NCBI GenBank assembly: GCA_026120185.1
Contig: JANUWF010001824.1
Span: 1-64,000 of the forward strand
Reading direction: 5' to 3'
DNA: 64,000 nt
Origin: Voacanga thouarsii
Lineage: Eukaryota > Streptophyta > Magnoliopsida > Gentianales > Apocynaceae
The notes below the pieces were generated by a model. That model did no database searches and was not told the origin of the DNA. It saw only the letters and a program-made list of their open reading frames with translations. Position 1 is the first letter of the stretch. The number at the start of each line of letters is the position of its first letter. The translations under genes were made by a program, and so were the position numbers. This document shows positions 22,797 to 34,025 of this stretch, in pieces.

Positions 22797-24625
22797 ATGA
22801 AGATATTTGCACATATAGGAAGCCTGTATGCTAGTTAATAAAATTGGACAGTTATGTGTGATTAACTGTGATCCTTCACTGTTTTGGTATGGGATAGCTT
22901 CTCTGTGAGCTTCACCGTTGAAGCATAGGCCTCTGTAAATTTTTTTTGTTGGCTTTGATGTTTTAACCGTGTAAACCCAATTTAAATGGGTATAGGCAGT
23001 TGTAGTTTTGTTTTGGATGAGATTTTGATATGAAAAATGTCCAAGGAAGCAAAAGGAAGTGAAAAAATGGAAAATCCGCAGACAGAATAGAGAAACTCGT
23101 TGCGGGGAAGAAGAAGCACTGTTTCTAAGCCGCCGAGCCGAGCTGAGCCAAGCCGCTAAGCCGAGCCGCCACTGTTATGTGTCACGAGCCGCTGCCCTTG
23201 AACCGCCTAAGCCGAGCCGATTTCTTTTAATTCCAAACCGTTTCAATTGCAGAATTGCAATTGAAATGCAATTCAATTACCCGGGTCACGCGCGGGTTGT
23301 CGGGCCGACTCTCGGGGCATGCAGTAAGAGAGGCACCGGGTCGTGGGCGCAGGTCAGCGGGTGGGCTACCGGGCGGGCGGCTGCTGCGCGGGTTGGATGC
23401 TGAAGTTCTGGTGCTCCTGGTTCACCGGGCGCCCGGTGGACCGCAGGACAAATGGGCCCGGATCCGGTGCATTGGGTGCACGTGGACCAGCAGCTATTTT
23501 TTGCAATTTTTTCCTCTTTTTCGTTTTGAGTCCCATACCAGGCGATGTTAATATTTTTGCAATATTTATATTCTTGGAATATATTTGCATGAAAAATATT
23601 ATTAAGGAATTTTAGGATTAAATAAGATCATTAATTAATTAATTAATGTGTTTAATTCTATTATTTGGCACTTAAGTTTAAAAAATAGAAAAGCATGAAA
23701 ACGTTTATTGTTTTCTTCTGGCATGCTATTTTTTTTATGTATCTATGTGCGCTTTTTCTCAAAGACCAAAGTCTTTGGGAACACTTTTGACAAGAAAAAT
23801 ATTTTTCTTCAAAAACTAAATGGTTATTTTAATTTGTACAAAAATTAATCCTTGAATATTTTCTCAAATGATTTAATCCTTGACATAGAAAATAAATTGG
23901 ATTTAGATATTTTTGTAAATTAAAATGGAGAGCCATTTTGTTTTGTTTTAGACTAGAAAAATAATTTTGTCAAATAAACTTGAGACCAAAGTCTCTAGAA
24001 AGTTTTAATTGGAAAATTTTTGAAATCATTAAGTTTTAACTTAAATAAAATTAGTCCATGGAGAAAATCTCTCGAAGGATATAAGCCTTGACAAAGAGAT
24101 TTTAATGGACTTGGATATTTTATTTTTTAGTTAAGAAAAACTTAATGGAAATTTCAAAAGGATATTTTTCCAAAAAACCTTTATTTTAAAAGACTAAGTG
24201 GGAGAGGGGTTCCAACGGCCCCACGACTTCCATCACGGTTCTCATTAGAGAACATGGGTCCCCTCGCGTCACCCTGGGAGTGAACCCATATAGGATAGGG
24301 ATGCCACAAGGATCTAGATCTAATGGAAGGATGTAATTAATAATCCGGGGCACGTACTATGATCGGCCAGCCCACGTTAGAGGTCATAGTGCGAGGTATG
24401 TCCATAGGAAATGAGAGGAAATGGCCATCCCACAATGGAGTTATCCTATAGTTCATTACCTAGAAGGGAAATTAATTTGTGGTGGTTAATACACTTAGCT
24501 TAGGAAACTATTAATCTTCCCAAGAAGCTATGTCAGTTTTCCTAAGAGTCAAATAATTTTTAGTGCACAAATTTTATTTTATTTTCACAAACTAAATTCT
24601 TTCTTTTACTTTTCGATTTTTAGAA
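22797..24625 (+). other. Cop1 untranslated leader (1.8 kb)
   Basis: No protein domain is seen. It includes a GC-rich island at about 23090-23500 rich in CCGAGCC words and in open frames in several phases, then AT-rich DNA. Next is a block from about 24190 (AAGTGGGAGAGGGG, then GC-rich) to 24440 that is also conserved in Cop2 (about 43100-43360 on the other strand). The leader length is similar in Cop2, so its size is a family trait. Confidence 0.7.
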
Positions 24626-25849
24626 ATGGTGGGAGGTTCTTTTAGTCCATTGGCCGTTATTCTCAGGGAGAATAAGTTAACGGGTCCAAACTATGTGGAC
24701 TGGAAAAGGAACCTGGACATAATACTCACAGCTGAGGAGTATAAGTATGTCTTTTACGAGATCTGCCCTGTTATCGGGGAAGGTTCCACCGCTAAAGAGC
24801 GAGAGGCTGAGAAGGCGTGGAAGAAGGCTGACGAAATGGCACGTTGCTATATGTTAGCCTCCATGTCTAATGTGCTCCAGTCAAAACACGAGCACATGGC
24901 TTCTGCATATGACATCAGTCAATCATTGGCTACTATGTTCGCGGACAAGAGCCGACCCGCAAGGCAGGAGGCTCTTCGAACTATTGTTAACACTAAGATG
25001 GCTGAGGGAGCATCAGTCCGAGAGCATATGCTCAAGATGATTGCTGCTTTCGAGGAGGCAGAAATCTTAGGGGCTGTCATTGACCCTGAGAGCCAAGTGG
25101 ACATGGTTCTCGAATCTCTACCAGGCTCCTTCACTCAGTTCAAGTTAAACTATAACATGAACAAGATGAACATGAGTTTAACTAAATTGATGAAGGAGCT
25201 CCAGATGGCGGAGAAGGTCATGAAGCCACAGTCAAAGGCCATGATTGCTAAGGCTTCTTCCTCAACAACTGGGCCTAAACCCAGAAAGTTCAAGAGGAAG
25301 AAGGGGAATGCAGCGGGCCAGCCCAAGACCCAGCCCAAAGACAAACCCAAGGGCAAGTGCTTTAAGTGTGAACTGAAGGGACACTGGAAAAAGGAGTGTC
25401 CAGATCTTCAATCCAATAAAAACCCCACAGGTAATATTTTCTATCTAGAGTCCATATCAATGGTAGGATCAACTTCCACTTGGATTGTTGATTCAGGAGC
25501 CACTGATCATATTTGTAACTCCTTGCAGGGGTTTAGAAAGATAAGAAGACTCAAGAAGGGCGAACATAGGCTTCGAGTGGGCAATGGAGCACAAGTCTGG
25601 ACCCTTGCAGTGGGAGAGCTGGATCTTATTTTTTATTATAATAAGATAGTAGTTTTAAAAGATATTTTATATGTACCTGATTTTCGTCAGAATTTGATTT
25701 CAGTTGCAAAACTTATTAATCAAGGATATTCTATATCTTTCCATTCTGGTATTTCTATCAGTAGAGATGGAGAAATTTTATGTACTGGGCACATGTATGA
25801 AAATCTGTTCTTTTTAAACCCTATTAACAACCAATCAAATAACGCTTAG
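24626..25849 (+). pseudogene. gag-pr: Cop1 gag and protease (407 codons, then stop)
   Basis: This is the N-terminal part of the copia polyprotein. Residues about 10-215 form the UBN2-type capsid region (ENKLTGPNYVDWKRNL near the N-terminus). A basic linker precedes a CCHC zinc knuckle (CFKCELKGHWKKEC, residues about 245-258). The aspartic protease active site DSGATDH is at about residue 289. It ends at a TAG at 25847-25849, where the family continues into the integrase, and a frame change follows near 25890. The start ATG is chosen because the family's capsid begins there and Cop2 has the same ATG context (42874, - strand). It would be functional up to the stop. Confidence 0.9.
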
Positions 25850-26920
25850 TCTAAACCTTTAACTAAGAAGAGAAAGACTAATATCAATTATTCATGACCT
25901 TTGGTATCTAAGGTTAGGTCATATTAACTCAACCAGGATTCAGAGGCTAATCCATGATGGGCCTTTGGGCTCATTGAGATTGGAAAATTAGCCTCAGTGT
26001 GAATCCTGCCTGATAGGAAAGATGACCAAAAGGTCATTTACACCAAAGGCGGATAAAGCTAAAAAAGTGTTGAGTCTTGTTCACACTGATGTGTGTGGTC
26101 CGTTGTCTACACCAGCTAGAGGAGGTTTTGAGTACTTCATCACTTTCATGGATAATTGTACAAGGTTTGGTTACATTTACCTGATGAGACGCAAGTCTGA
26201 CTCTTTTGACACGTTCAAGGAGTTTAAGACTGAAGTGGAGCGTCGGACAGGTAAATTAATCAAAACCTTACGATCGGATCGTGGTGGAGAGAACCTCCTA
26301 GGTGAATTCACGGACTACATGGTATATCATAGGATAGTATCCCCGCTTTCTGCCCCAGGAACACCCCAGCAGAACGGAGTAGCTGAGAGAAGGAACAGGA
26401 CATTGATGGAAATGGTCCGAAGCATAATGTCTCATGCTACTCTTCCAGTGTCCTTTTGGGGATATGCCCTGCAGACAGCGGCATATATTCTGAACTTGGT
26501 GCCTTCCAAGTCAGTACCTAGGACTCCCTATGAGATGTGGACTGGGCGTAAGCTAAGTCTAAATCATCTCAAGATTTGGGGTTGTCCAACTTATGTACTG
26601 GTCAAGGGAGACAAGGTGGAACCAAGATTAGAATTATGCTATTTTGTTGGCTATCCAAAAGGGACAAAAGGAGGCTATTTTTATCATCCTAAGGAGCAGA
26701 AGGTGCTAGTCAGTACCAATGCTAGATACTTGGAAGATGATCAAAGTACTTTCACTAAAGGTTCTACGAGGTTGGAACTTGAGGAGAAGTTATCTACAGA
26801 ATCAACTTCTTCTGACCTGATTCTGGAACAAGAAGAGGCACAACCTCAAGTGCCTATGCAAATGGAGCCTCGTCGTAGTGGGAGAGTATCTAGGGTTTCA
26901 GATAGATGGACAGGAGAAGC
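25850..26920 (+). pseudogene. int: Cop1 integrase
   Basis: The GAG-pre-integrase zinc region (RLGHINSTRI, QCESCLIGKM) spans about 25895-26020, with a TAG at about 25990. The longest open piece starts at 26022. It carries the DDE core: Asp in HTDVCGP (residue 23 of the piece), Asp in LRSDRGGE, and Glu in QQNGVAERRN. The GKx-type C-terminal region and a Ser/Glu-rich linker follow (about 26750-26920). Integrase inserts the cDNA into host DNA. All three catalytic acids are present, although upstream stops would prevent normal synthesis. Confidence 0.88.
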
Positions 26921-28525
26921 CTTTGAGCTGGTCTCCGACCATCAGGAACAAGACCCCACTAGATACGAGGAGGCTATTGCTGATGCCGATGCAAATCTGT
27001 GGCATGAAGCAATGAAAGCCGAGATTGAGTCTATGTACCTCAATCAGGTTTGGGATCTTGTAACTTCACCTGAAAGGATAAAACCCATTGGGTGCAAGTG
27101 GGTGTACAAGAGAAAGAGGGGAGCGGATGGGAAGGTGGAAACATTTAAATCTAGGCTTGTGGTGAAAGGGTATTCTCAGAAAGAGGGAATCGACTATGAG
27201 GAAACCTTTTCCCCAGTAGCCATGCTTAAATCCATCTGCATCCTCCTTGCCATCGCATGTCACTATGACTACGAGATATGACAAATGGATGTAAAGACGG
27301 CATTCTTAAATGGCCATCTTAGTGAAGACATCTATATGTCCCAACTGGAAGGCTTCATTGCTGAAGGTTAGGAACATATGGTTTACAAACTTAAGAAGTC
27401 CATTTATGGGCTTAAGCAGGCATCGAGAGCATGGAACATTCGTTTTGATGACACTGTAAAGTTTTATAATTTTATTCAAAATGAAGATGAACCATGCGTG
27501 TACAGGAAACTTGAAGGCATTAATGTGGTTTTTCTTGTCCTGTATGTAGATGACATTCTACTCATTGGAAATGATGTAGGGACATTGTCATCTACAAAGG
27601 TTTGGCTGTCTAGTTAATTCAGTATGAAGGACTTGGGAGAAGCCAGCTACATTCTCGGGATTAGGCTTCTTAGAAATAGGAAGCAGAGAATGTTAGGGTT
27701 ATCCCAAGCAACATACATTGATAAGATGCTGGCCAAGTACAGCATGGACTCATGCAAGGGAGCTCTAATCCCTTGTAGACATGGGTTGTCATTTTCTTCG
27801 AAGAACTGTCCTAAGTCTCAAGAAGAAAATGATAGAATGAGTAGGATTCCCTACGCTTCGGCTGTGGGAAGTCTCATGTATGCCATGCTGTGTACTAGGC
27901 CAGATATCTGCTTTGCCGTGGGCTTAGTTAGCAGATATCAGTCAAACCCAGAGGAGGTTCATTGTCAAGCTGTAAAGCATATTCTCAAGTACCTCAAGGG
28001 AACGAGAGATTATATGCTAGTTTATAGGGCTGATGATTTGGTTCCCACAGGATACACAGACTCAAAATTCCAGGCGGATAAGGATGAGAGAAAATCCACT
28101 AGTGGATATGTCTTCACCTTGTTTGGAGGAGTAATTTCATGGAGGAGTATCAAGCAGTCTTGTATTGCTGACTCAACTATGGAAGCTGAGTATGTGGCAG
28201 CATCGGAGGCATCCAAGGAAGCAGTCTGGCTCCGAAGTTTCTTTCAGAACTTGGAGTCGTACCACATATAGACAGGCCGATTGTGATGTATTGCGACAAC
28301 ACTAGAGCAGTATCGCAATTTAAGGAGCCTCGGAACCACAAGAAGGGAAAACACATCGAGAGGAAATACCACCTGATCTGGGATTTCAACCAGAGATGGG
28401 AAGTCGTGGTGGAACATATTACCTCAGAAAGCAATCTAGCAGATCCATTCACCAAGCCTTTGGCTAAGAGAGCCTTCAAGAGACACTTAGACGCCATAGG
28501 GGTGGGCACCTATAGACTTACCTAG
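26921..28525 (+). pseudogene. rt-rh: Cop1 reverse transcriptase and RNase H
   Basis: RT begins near AMKAEIESMYLNQVWDLV. GCKWVYKRKRGADG, SRLVVKGYSQ, QMDVKTAFLNG, SIYGLKQASRAW and the catalytic LYVDDILLIGND (about 27540) follow in order. RNase H has TGYTDSKFQAD, ADSTMEAEYVA and, after a frameshift near 28250, VMYCDNTRAV up to a stop at 28525. Stops lie at about 27281, 27371 and 27617. Compared with the usual family residues these fit Trp or Gln codons hit by a single transition. Essential motifs are intact. Confidence 0.9.
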
Positions 28526-28531
28526 TCTTAG

Positions 28532-28547
28532 AGTGCAAGTGGGAGAT
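28532..28547 (+). promoter_or_regulatory. Cop1 polypurine tract
   Basis: AGTGCAAGTGGGAGAT lies immediately before the 3' LTR. The same sequence on the - strand precedes the Cop2 3' LTR (38970-38985). Confidence 0.85.
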
Positions 28548-30300
28548 TATTGAATTGGATGCCCTCTTAGACTAGGTTTCTGATATAAAATAGAATATTT
28601 AAATAAAAGAATTTATTTTCAAAAATTGTTTGTGAATTTACTTTTTGTTTGTGCATAATTTTCGTTTGGAACAGACCCATTGTGTTTAAATAAGTGGTCC
28701 ATGTGAATGGTGGTCTTTCACAGTAAGATATGGATCACGGCTTATTTAAACACATGAGCTTTTGTTCTTAACCTGTTGATGAGACTAGGAATCTCATCAT
28801 GTTTAAGTTATTATGTTATTAATTCTAAATGAGGAATGGCTTACTTTTAGTCAGTGAGTAGTCCACTAACTTCATGACATAAGAGTATTTCGAATACGTA
28901 GGACAGGACCTGTAGTAGTGGTTTCTAAAAGTACTATATGATAGAAACCTATACTACTACCGCTACAGCGTGGACTAGTACTCTACGACTTGAGTATGAG
29001 TTGGTGGTCTGGCGAAGCTGGTAGCATATACTTTGATTTGCTATAGTTGAGGTTCTATCGTAGGGCCAATATACTTGCATGTTGGGTATGTATGACTAGT
29101 TAGTTAAGACAGACTCGTACAAGATTGTTTCTGCACTATATCGCCCCTTGTGGTTGTCCGAATGGTCTAAAATGTCTAGGGCCCTGGGAAACATGACTTG
29201 GATGTTTGCTTTAGGGTAGCTCCCTTGGAAAGCGAAAACACTCCAGGAAGTCGTGGATCATTGGACTAGAAGCCTAAGGATGGTAGATGTCATTTAGAGG
29301 GGTGTTAGTACACTTCTTCCTCTCTAAATGTACGGCGATGTGTAGAGGGGTATTTTAGTCATTTCACCTGTAGGTCGGAGACTTAGCTAACGCAGCATTG
29401 TCCTTGGGGTCAATATTTCCTTATGGTGATATTAGAAGATATTTAAAATGCAAAATACAACTATTTTTATGGCAAGGGTATTTTGATCATTTTAGTAGCT
29501 AATGCGGTGTGTCTTTTGGTCACCAGTATAGACCATGAGTCCTAATTAAATACGGGCTAAAGAATTGATTTTAAATTAAATGGAATTTATTTTATTTAAG
29601 TAGCCTGATTTAATTATTGGGCTAGAATAAAATAAAGATCCATGGAGAGAGAGAATTAATTAAATTAGTTTGTGGGTTAATTAATTATTCAGGGCTTTTT
29701 CCCAGTTTGAATAATTAAAGATTAACCTGAGACTGAACTAATATAGGCTTAATTAATTGGACTGGTTTATTTGGGCTGAAAAATTAATTATTTATTAATT
29801 GGGCCATTGATTTGGTTTTAGTTAGAATAATTAATTAAGCCCAAAAAGGTTAAACTAAGAGTCCAATGGCCCAATCCAGTTTAACCTAGGGTTTTATTTA
29901 GGTTAAACCAGAGAAAAAAAAAAAACAACGTTGTTTTTCCAGTGCTTCCTCTCTGTGAAAAATACCAGACATTTTTTTCCTCCCCCTCTCCAGAAAATAT
30001 TCTTTGGCCCCTAGGATGTTTCACCAAAACGATATTAGGCAGGCCATATACTAAAAGATCGAAAGCTAGGCGTTCATCTACATGCAAAGACGAAGTAGAA
30101 GGCTTGTAGGAATTGCACCAGAAGTTTCCATGAGCGTGCCTACCCCAGTTCCGCATATTCCAGTTTAGCCGATTTTGAGAACAAGAAGAAGAGGTAATGA
30201 AAATTTTTTTTTCTCTTTTTCTTCTTCACACAGGAATGCTGCGTTTTTGTTGTTCCATGGCTGTCTTTTTGGCTATGTTTTGCTTGCAATTTTATCTTCA
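28548..30300 (+). repeat. Cop1 3' LTR
   Basis: It starts TATTGAATTGG (5' LTR: TGTTGGATTGT; the initial G is lost by a G-to-A change) and ends TTTTATCTTCA. It is 1753 bp and collinear with the 5' LTR. Confidence 0.92.
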
Positions 30301-30435
30301 ATCAGAGATGACAAAAAGAAGGAGATGGAGAGAGGTGAGAGTTCAGGGGTGAAGATGAAGCTTGGGATGATTAGGAGGATTTTGTTTTGGGGATGCCTTG
30401 GTTATTTTTTATTGACGGGACTCGACCACGAATGA

Positions 30436-31072
30436 CGTAGGCCATCGCGACTCTCTAAGAACATGTTTGGTCCACACGAGACACCTACCCGAGACCCTAC
30501 CCTAAAGAGGACACTACTGCCACCTAGCTGATCATGGGAAGCAGGCAGTGACCCTTAATATATTGAGTCGCGACATCCTGACGATAAGGAGGTGTTTAGA
30601 GGAGATGTCACAAGAGTACTTGAAAGGAATTTGCTGGGATTGGGGGACACTGAAGTTGTCAGAGATTAGATAGTTCCTGATGAGAAGGAGCCTGTGGCAG
30701 AGCCAGATGAGGCTTGGGAGCAAAAGATTGTGATGGAGAACATTATAGACCCAGATGTTAACATTAATCCTGATACGTTTGGATAGAAGGGACCTAGTAC
30801 GCCTAAGTCTTACACCGTTTCTTCTTATTCAGGACCTCCAATTTTGAATAGTGATGAGGATGACTAGGATGATATTATGTATATAGTATGATGTGTGCAG
30901 TTCAGCCTGTGTGCTATAGACATGATGGTGAATTTTGTGTAGATATTGTTGGTTTGATGAGGAATGAAAATATTCTATTACTTGTACTGTGTCTACTTTT
31001 ATACTTACTTTAAGATATGTTATATTTATTTTACAATCAAAACCTTCTGAATTGTATAAATGCTACATAAAC
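30436..31072 (+). other. Gyp1 leader between pre-gag ORF and gag
   Basis: It contains decayed coding-like sequence rich in Asp/Glu (about 30640-30870, e.g. PDEKEPVAEPDEAWEQ) and then AT-rich DNA. It is comparable in place with the acidic pre-gag frame of Gyp2. No other feature is seen. Confidence 0.4.
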
Positions 31073-32060
31073 GTACCCCTAGACAACCAAAACAAACTAT
31101 TTAACACTATTTTGAGTCACCCATTGAAGAACCCCAAATGGGAAACTCCCAACTTCCAACCCTAGACCACCCTATGTTCCGGATATTTTAAAAGATGGCT
31201 GATACAATTCAACAATTGACTAAGAATACTGCTAGGGTGAATGAGAATGTCAATAGGGGAGGGCAAAAGAGTTAACTTGAATCAAACCAAGCCCTTATAC
31301 GATTCCTAAATTTCCACCGTCCTCAATTTCAAGGGAAACTTAACTTGGAGTAAGAAGCTAAGAACTAGATAGAACAAACGGAGAAATTTTTTGTTGCTCT
31401 AAATTACTCAGAACAAAGAGAAGTGCAGTTCGCAACATTTCAATTACAGGGGCCTACACAAGACTGGTGGAATAAGGAAATGGACCAGCAAGAACGGGAA
31501 TGGATAGACTGTAAGTATAGTTTTAAGAAGGAATTTATTCCCAACTGGGTGGTGGAGAAGAAAGAGGATGAATTTAAAAATTTTTTATAAGAAAGTTGTA
31601 CAGTGGGCCAATATGTAGCCGAATTCACCAGATTGTTAAAGTATTGCCCACTCTTAGTGCACTTAGAGGCGAATAGAATAGGCGCTTTATGAAAGGCCTA
31701 CAACCTGAATTAAACAGAGTACTTACAAGTACGACCCCTTCTAGTTATAATATTGCGGTAGAGATTGCTTCGAGAACTAAAATGGCTGATATAGAGTAAG
31801 CTGGATAGCTGGGTCAAAGTGGATTTAGACTAATAAATCAGAAGCAACCATAAGGGCCTCAGTGGCAGAAAAAGGGAAAGATTCAAAAAAAGGGAGGCTC
31901 GATTTGGGTACAACTGCCTATCAAATATTATAACTGTAGAGATATAAGACAAAAGATTTTTAGTTGCCCTCATCCTCGGAGGTCAGTAGGATGGTTAAGA
32001 GCAGCGGGAGGCAATTCGGGAGAAAGATTAGGACCCACAAGAGGTAATCTAGGATAAGCG
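31073..32060 (+). pseudogene. gag: Gyp1 gag (chromovirus capsid), broken
   Basis: The frame is recognisable from about 31073 (PRQPKQ), where the expected start codon has decayed to ACG/TAC. The capsid core follows: FLNFHRPQFQG, KFFVALNYSEQREVQFATFQLQGPTQDWW and EFIPNWVVEKKEDEF, the same order as in Gyp2 gag (PPIFMGEAEQ, RMVKFAAFRLRGPARAWW). The C-terminal half (EFTRLLKYCPLL, FMKGLQPELN) follows through stops and frame changes. The zinc knuckle near 31930 keeps only a poor CX2C-like trace. Clearly inactive. Confidence 0.75.
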
Positions 32061-32810
32061 TCCACATCTAAGTTAAGACATAAGCCACGAATGAATGCTT
32101 GAGTGGTTGCCTTGGACAAGACAGATAATAATGTTGTAGTAGTATAAGGTACGCTCTTTAGTTTTTATAAATAAGCCAAAGTATTGATAGACTTAAGCTA
32201 TACATATTCCTTTGTTGCAAATTCTTTTCTTTAAACAGTGGGGGCTAAAAGGGAGGAAACTTCATATGAAATGATTATCAATACTTCGTTGGGAAAAAGA
32301 TGAGTAGTGATAAGATGCATATGGGATGTAAGATTTCCATAGGAAATGTAATATTAGAAGGAGATCTGATATGCTTGCCCACAAGGATTATAATGCTATC
32401 TTACGTATGGAGCTGGTTATCCTAGCATCATGCTCAGGTTGATTGTAGATATAAGATGGTGCAATTTCGTAGACCTGGAGAAACTATATTGGAGTTTGTA
32501 GGGATAACTGGGAGGATGAATCATTCTTTCATATCAGGACTTAATGCTCGAAAGTTGATTAGAAAGTGGTGTACGAGATACTTGGCTTATGTATTGAATA
32601 AGCCAGGAAAAGCAAAGAAACTAGAAGATGTCCTTTTGGAAAATGAATATTTAGATCTTTTACTGGCTGAATTGAAGAAGTTACCACTAGAAAGGGAAGT
32701 AGAATTCTCTATTGACTTAGTGCCAACGGCGGAACCAGTTTCAAGGACTCTTTGTAGAACGGCACCAACAGAACTACAAGAGCGTAAGAAGCAACTACAT
32801 GATTTATTAG
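32061..32810 (+). pseudogene. pr-rt: Gyp1 protease and N-terminal RT, cut by Cop2
   Basis: The protease is traced by VLIDLSYTYSFVA at about 32173; the active-site D-S/P-G is decayed to DLS. After several stops the open piece 32456-32998 enters the RT N-terminus (LKKLPLEREVEFSIDLVPTAEP, then PTELQERKKQLHDLLV), matching Gyp2. It is broken at 32810 in ATTAG by the Cop2 insertion and resumes at 46506. Codons beyond 32810 in that open piece belong to the Cop2 LTR. Confidence 0.75.
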
Positions 32811-34025
32811 TGCATGGAAAACATGGCAAAACAAAAATGCACAATAGCATGCTAATGAAACAGAGCACACGTAGAAGAGCAGCAGAAGAAAGTTTTTATA
32901 CCTCTATGCATTTTCATTGGTCTAGGGGGTGCCGACATTTTGGTCTGAACCACTTCTGGTTCTCAGATCGATCCTTCAGGCTACTACCCCGTAAGTAGAC
33001 GGTTTCCTCTGGGCATCAACGCAACTCCTTTGTCTTGTGGAATATAACCTCGCCTGAAAGCTTGGTGATGGCTATGGATGAAGAGGATGATCTTCCTATC
33101 ACAACTAAATGCTATTGAGCATTAATCAGGAGTCTCTATTCTTGTTCACAGAGAACACACACATGAGAGAGAAGAGAGAAGCTGACAAACCATAGCTTGA
33201 GGGGGAAAAAAGAACGTGCTATATTGAACCTCTTCTATTACCATCTGAATCCCAACAACCTTAAAGATAGGTTATTATCTGAGCATTCAAAATCAAACAG
33301 AATCCCTAAGGCCTACGCCATATTAAGACATTAAACAGGCCTTTGGACCTATGGCCCAGTTCATTGGGTTAAGCCTTTAATTTAATTTAATTATTCTAGG
33401 ACTGATACATGTCCAAAATTAAATTAATTAAATAACCTAATGAACTAATATAAACCTCAAGTCTTGGTCCAGTTAATTGGGTTTAGCCTTTAATTTAATT
33501 TAATTATTCCTAAACTAATACAAGCTCAATAGTTAAATTAATTAAATAACCCAAATGGGCCAATATATAATTCTTCCTCTTTAGACCTTTTATTTTATTC
33601 TAGCTCAATAATTAAACCAAACTACTCGAATAAATTAAAATCCATTTTACATAAGACCAATCCCTCAACCCAAAACCATCAAAACTTACGGGCTATTTCG
33701 AGGATTAAAAGACACATCGCCTTGACTACTAAAATGATCAAAATACCCCGACTACAGAAATAGCGGTATTTTCTATTTTAAATATTTTCTAATATCACCA
33801 TAAGAAAATATTACCTCAAGGATAATGTTACGTTAGCAAAGTCTCCAACCTGTAGGTGTTATGACTAAAATACCCCTCTACGCATCGTCGTATATTTAGA
33901 GAGGAAAAGCGTACTAACACCTCTCAAAAAGACATTTACTATTCTTAGACCTCTAGTCTAACAATCCATGACTTGTAGAATGTTTCTTCTTTCCAAGGGA
34001 ATTACCCTAAAGTAAACACCTAAGT
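32811..34025 (-). repeat. Cop2 3' LTR, distal part (rest at 38314-38969)
   Basis: The left end TGCATGG... corresponds to TGCAGGC... at 44670. The AACAAAAATGCACAATAGCATG stretch (over 20 bases shared) and the later blocks are collinear with 44670 onward. It is interrupted at 34025 after TAAGT. Confidence 0.88.

Larger units (their letters stand above)
21029..30300 (+). mobile_element. Ty1/copia element Cop1, nested in Gyp1 leader
   Basis: It has two LTRs of 1754 and 1753 bp, a PBS two bases after the 5' LTR, a PPT before the 3' LTR, and a gag-protease-integrase-RT-RNase H reading frame in that order, which defines Ty1/copia. The target duplication CAGAG lies at 21024-21028 and 30303-30307; two bases, AT, lie between the canonical LTR end TTCA and the right-hand duplication. 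About seven stops or frameshifts interrupt the polyprotein. A homologous element lies in inverse orientation at 32811-46500. Confidence 0.92.
20980..30435 (+). pseudogene. Gyp1 pre-gag short ORF, split by a copia insertion
   Basis: A start codon at 20980 opens 49 bases (charged, Lys/Asp-rich) up to the copia target site CAGAG at 21024-21028. Beyond the copia, the frame continues from 30308 to a stop at 30433-30435 if one copy of the duplication is counted. The total would be about 58 codons. The place, between PBS and gag, is the same as that of the acidic ORF of Gyp2 (60815-61345). Further acidic coding-like fragments follow at about 30640-30870 through stops. Whether it is a real gene is uncertain. 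Confidence 0.4.

Noticed and set aside
23059..23615. Three overlapping open frames of 90-114 codons in the Cop1 leader
   Set aside because: The GC-rich island lacks stop codons in several phases at once. No domain, no preferred frame, and no counterpart in Cop2.
30175..30307. Upstream start for the 86-codon frame ending at 30435
   Set aside because: These bases belong to the Cop1 3' LTR. Only the part from 30308 is Gyp1 sequence.
32811..32998. C-terminal extension of the Gyp1 RT fragment
   Set aside because: The open frame 32456-32998 runs on past the Cop2 insertion site by chance; the codons after 32810 come from the Cop2 LTR.
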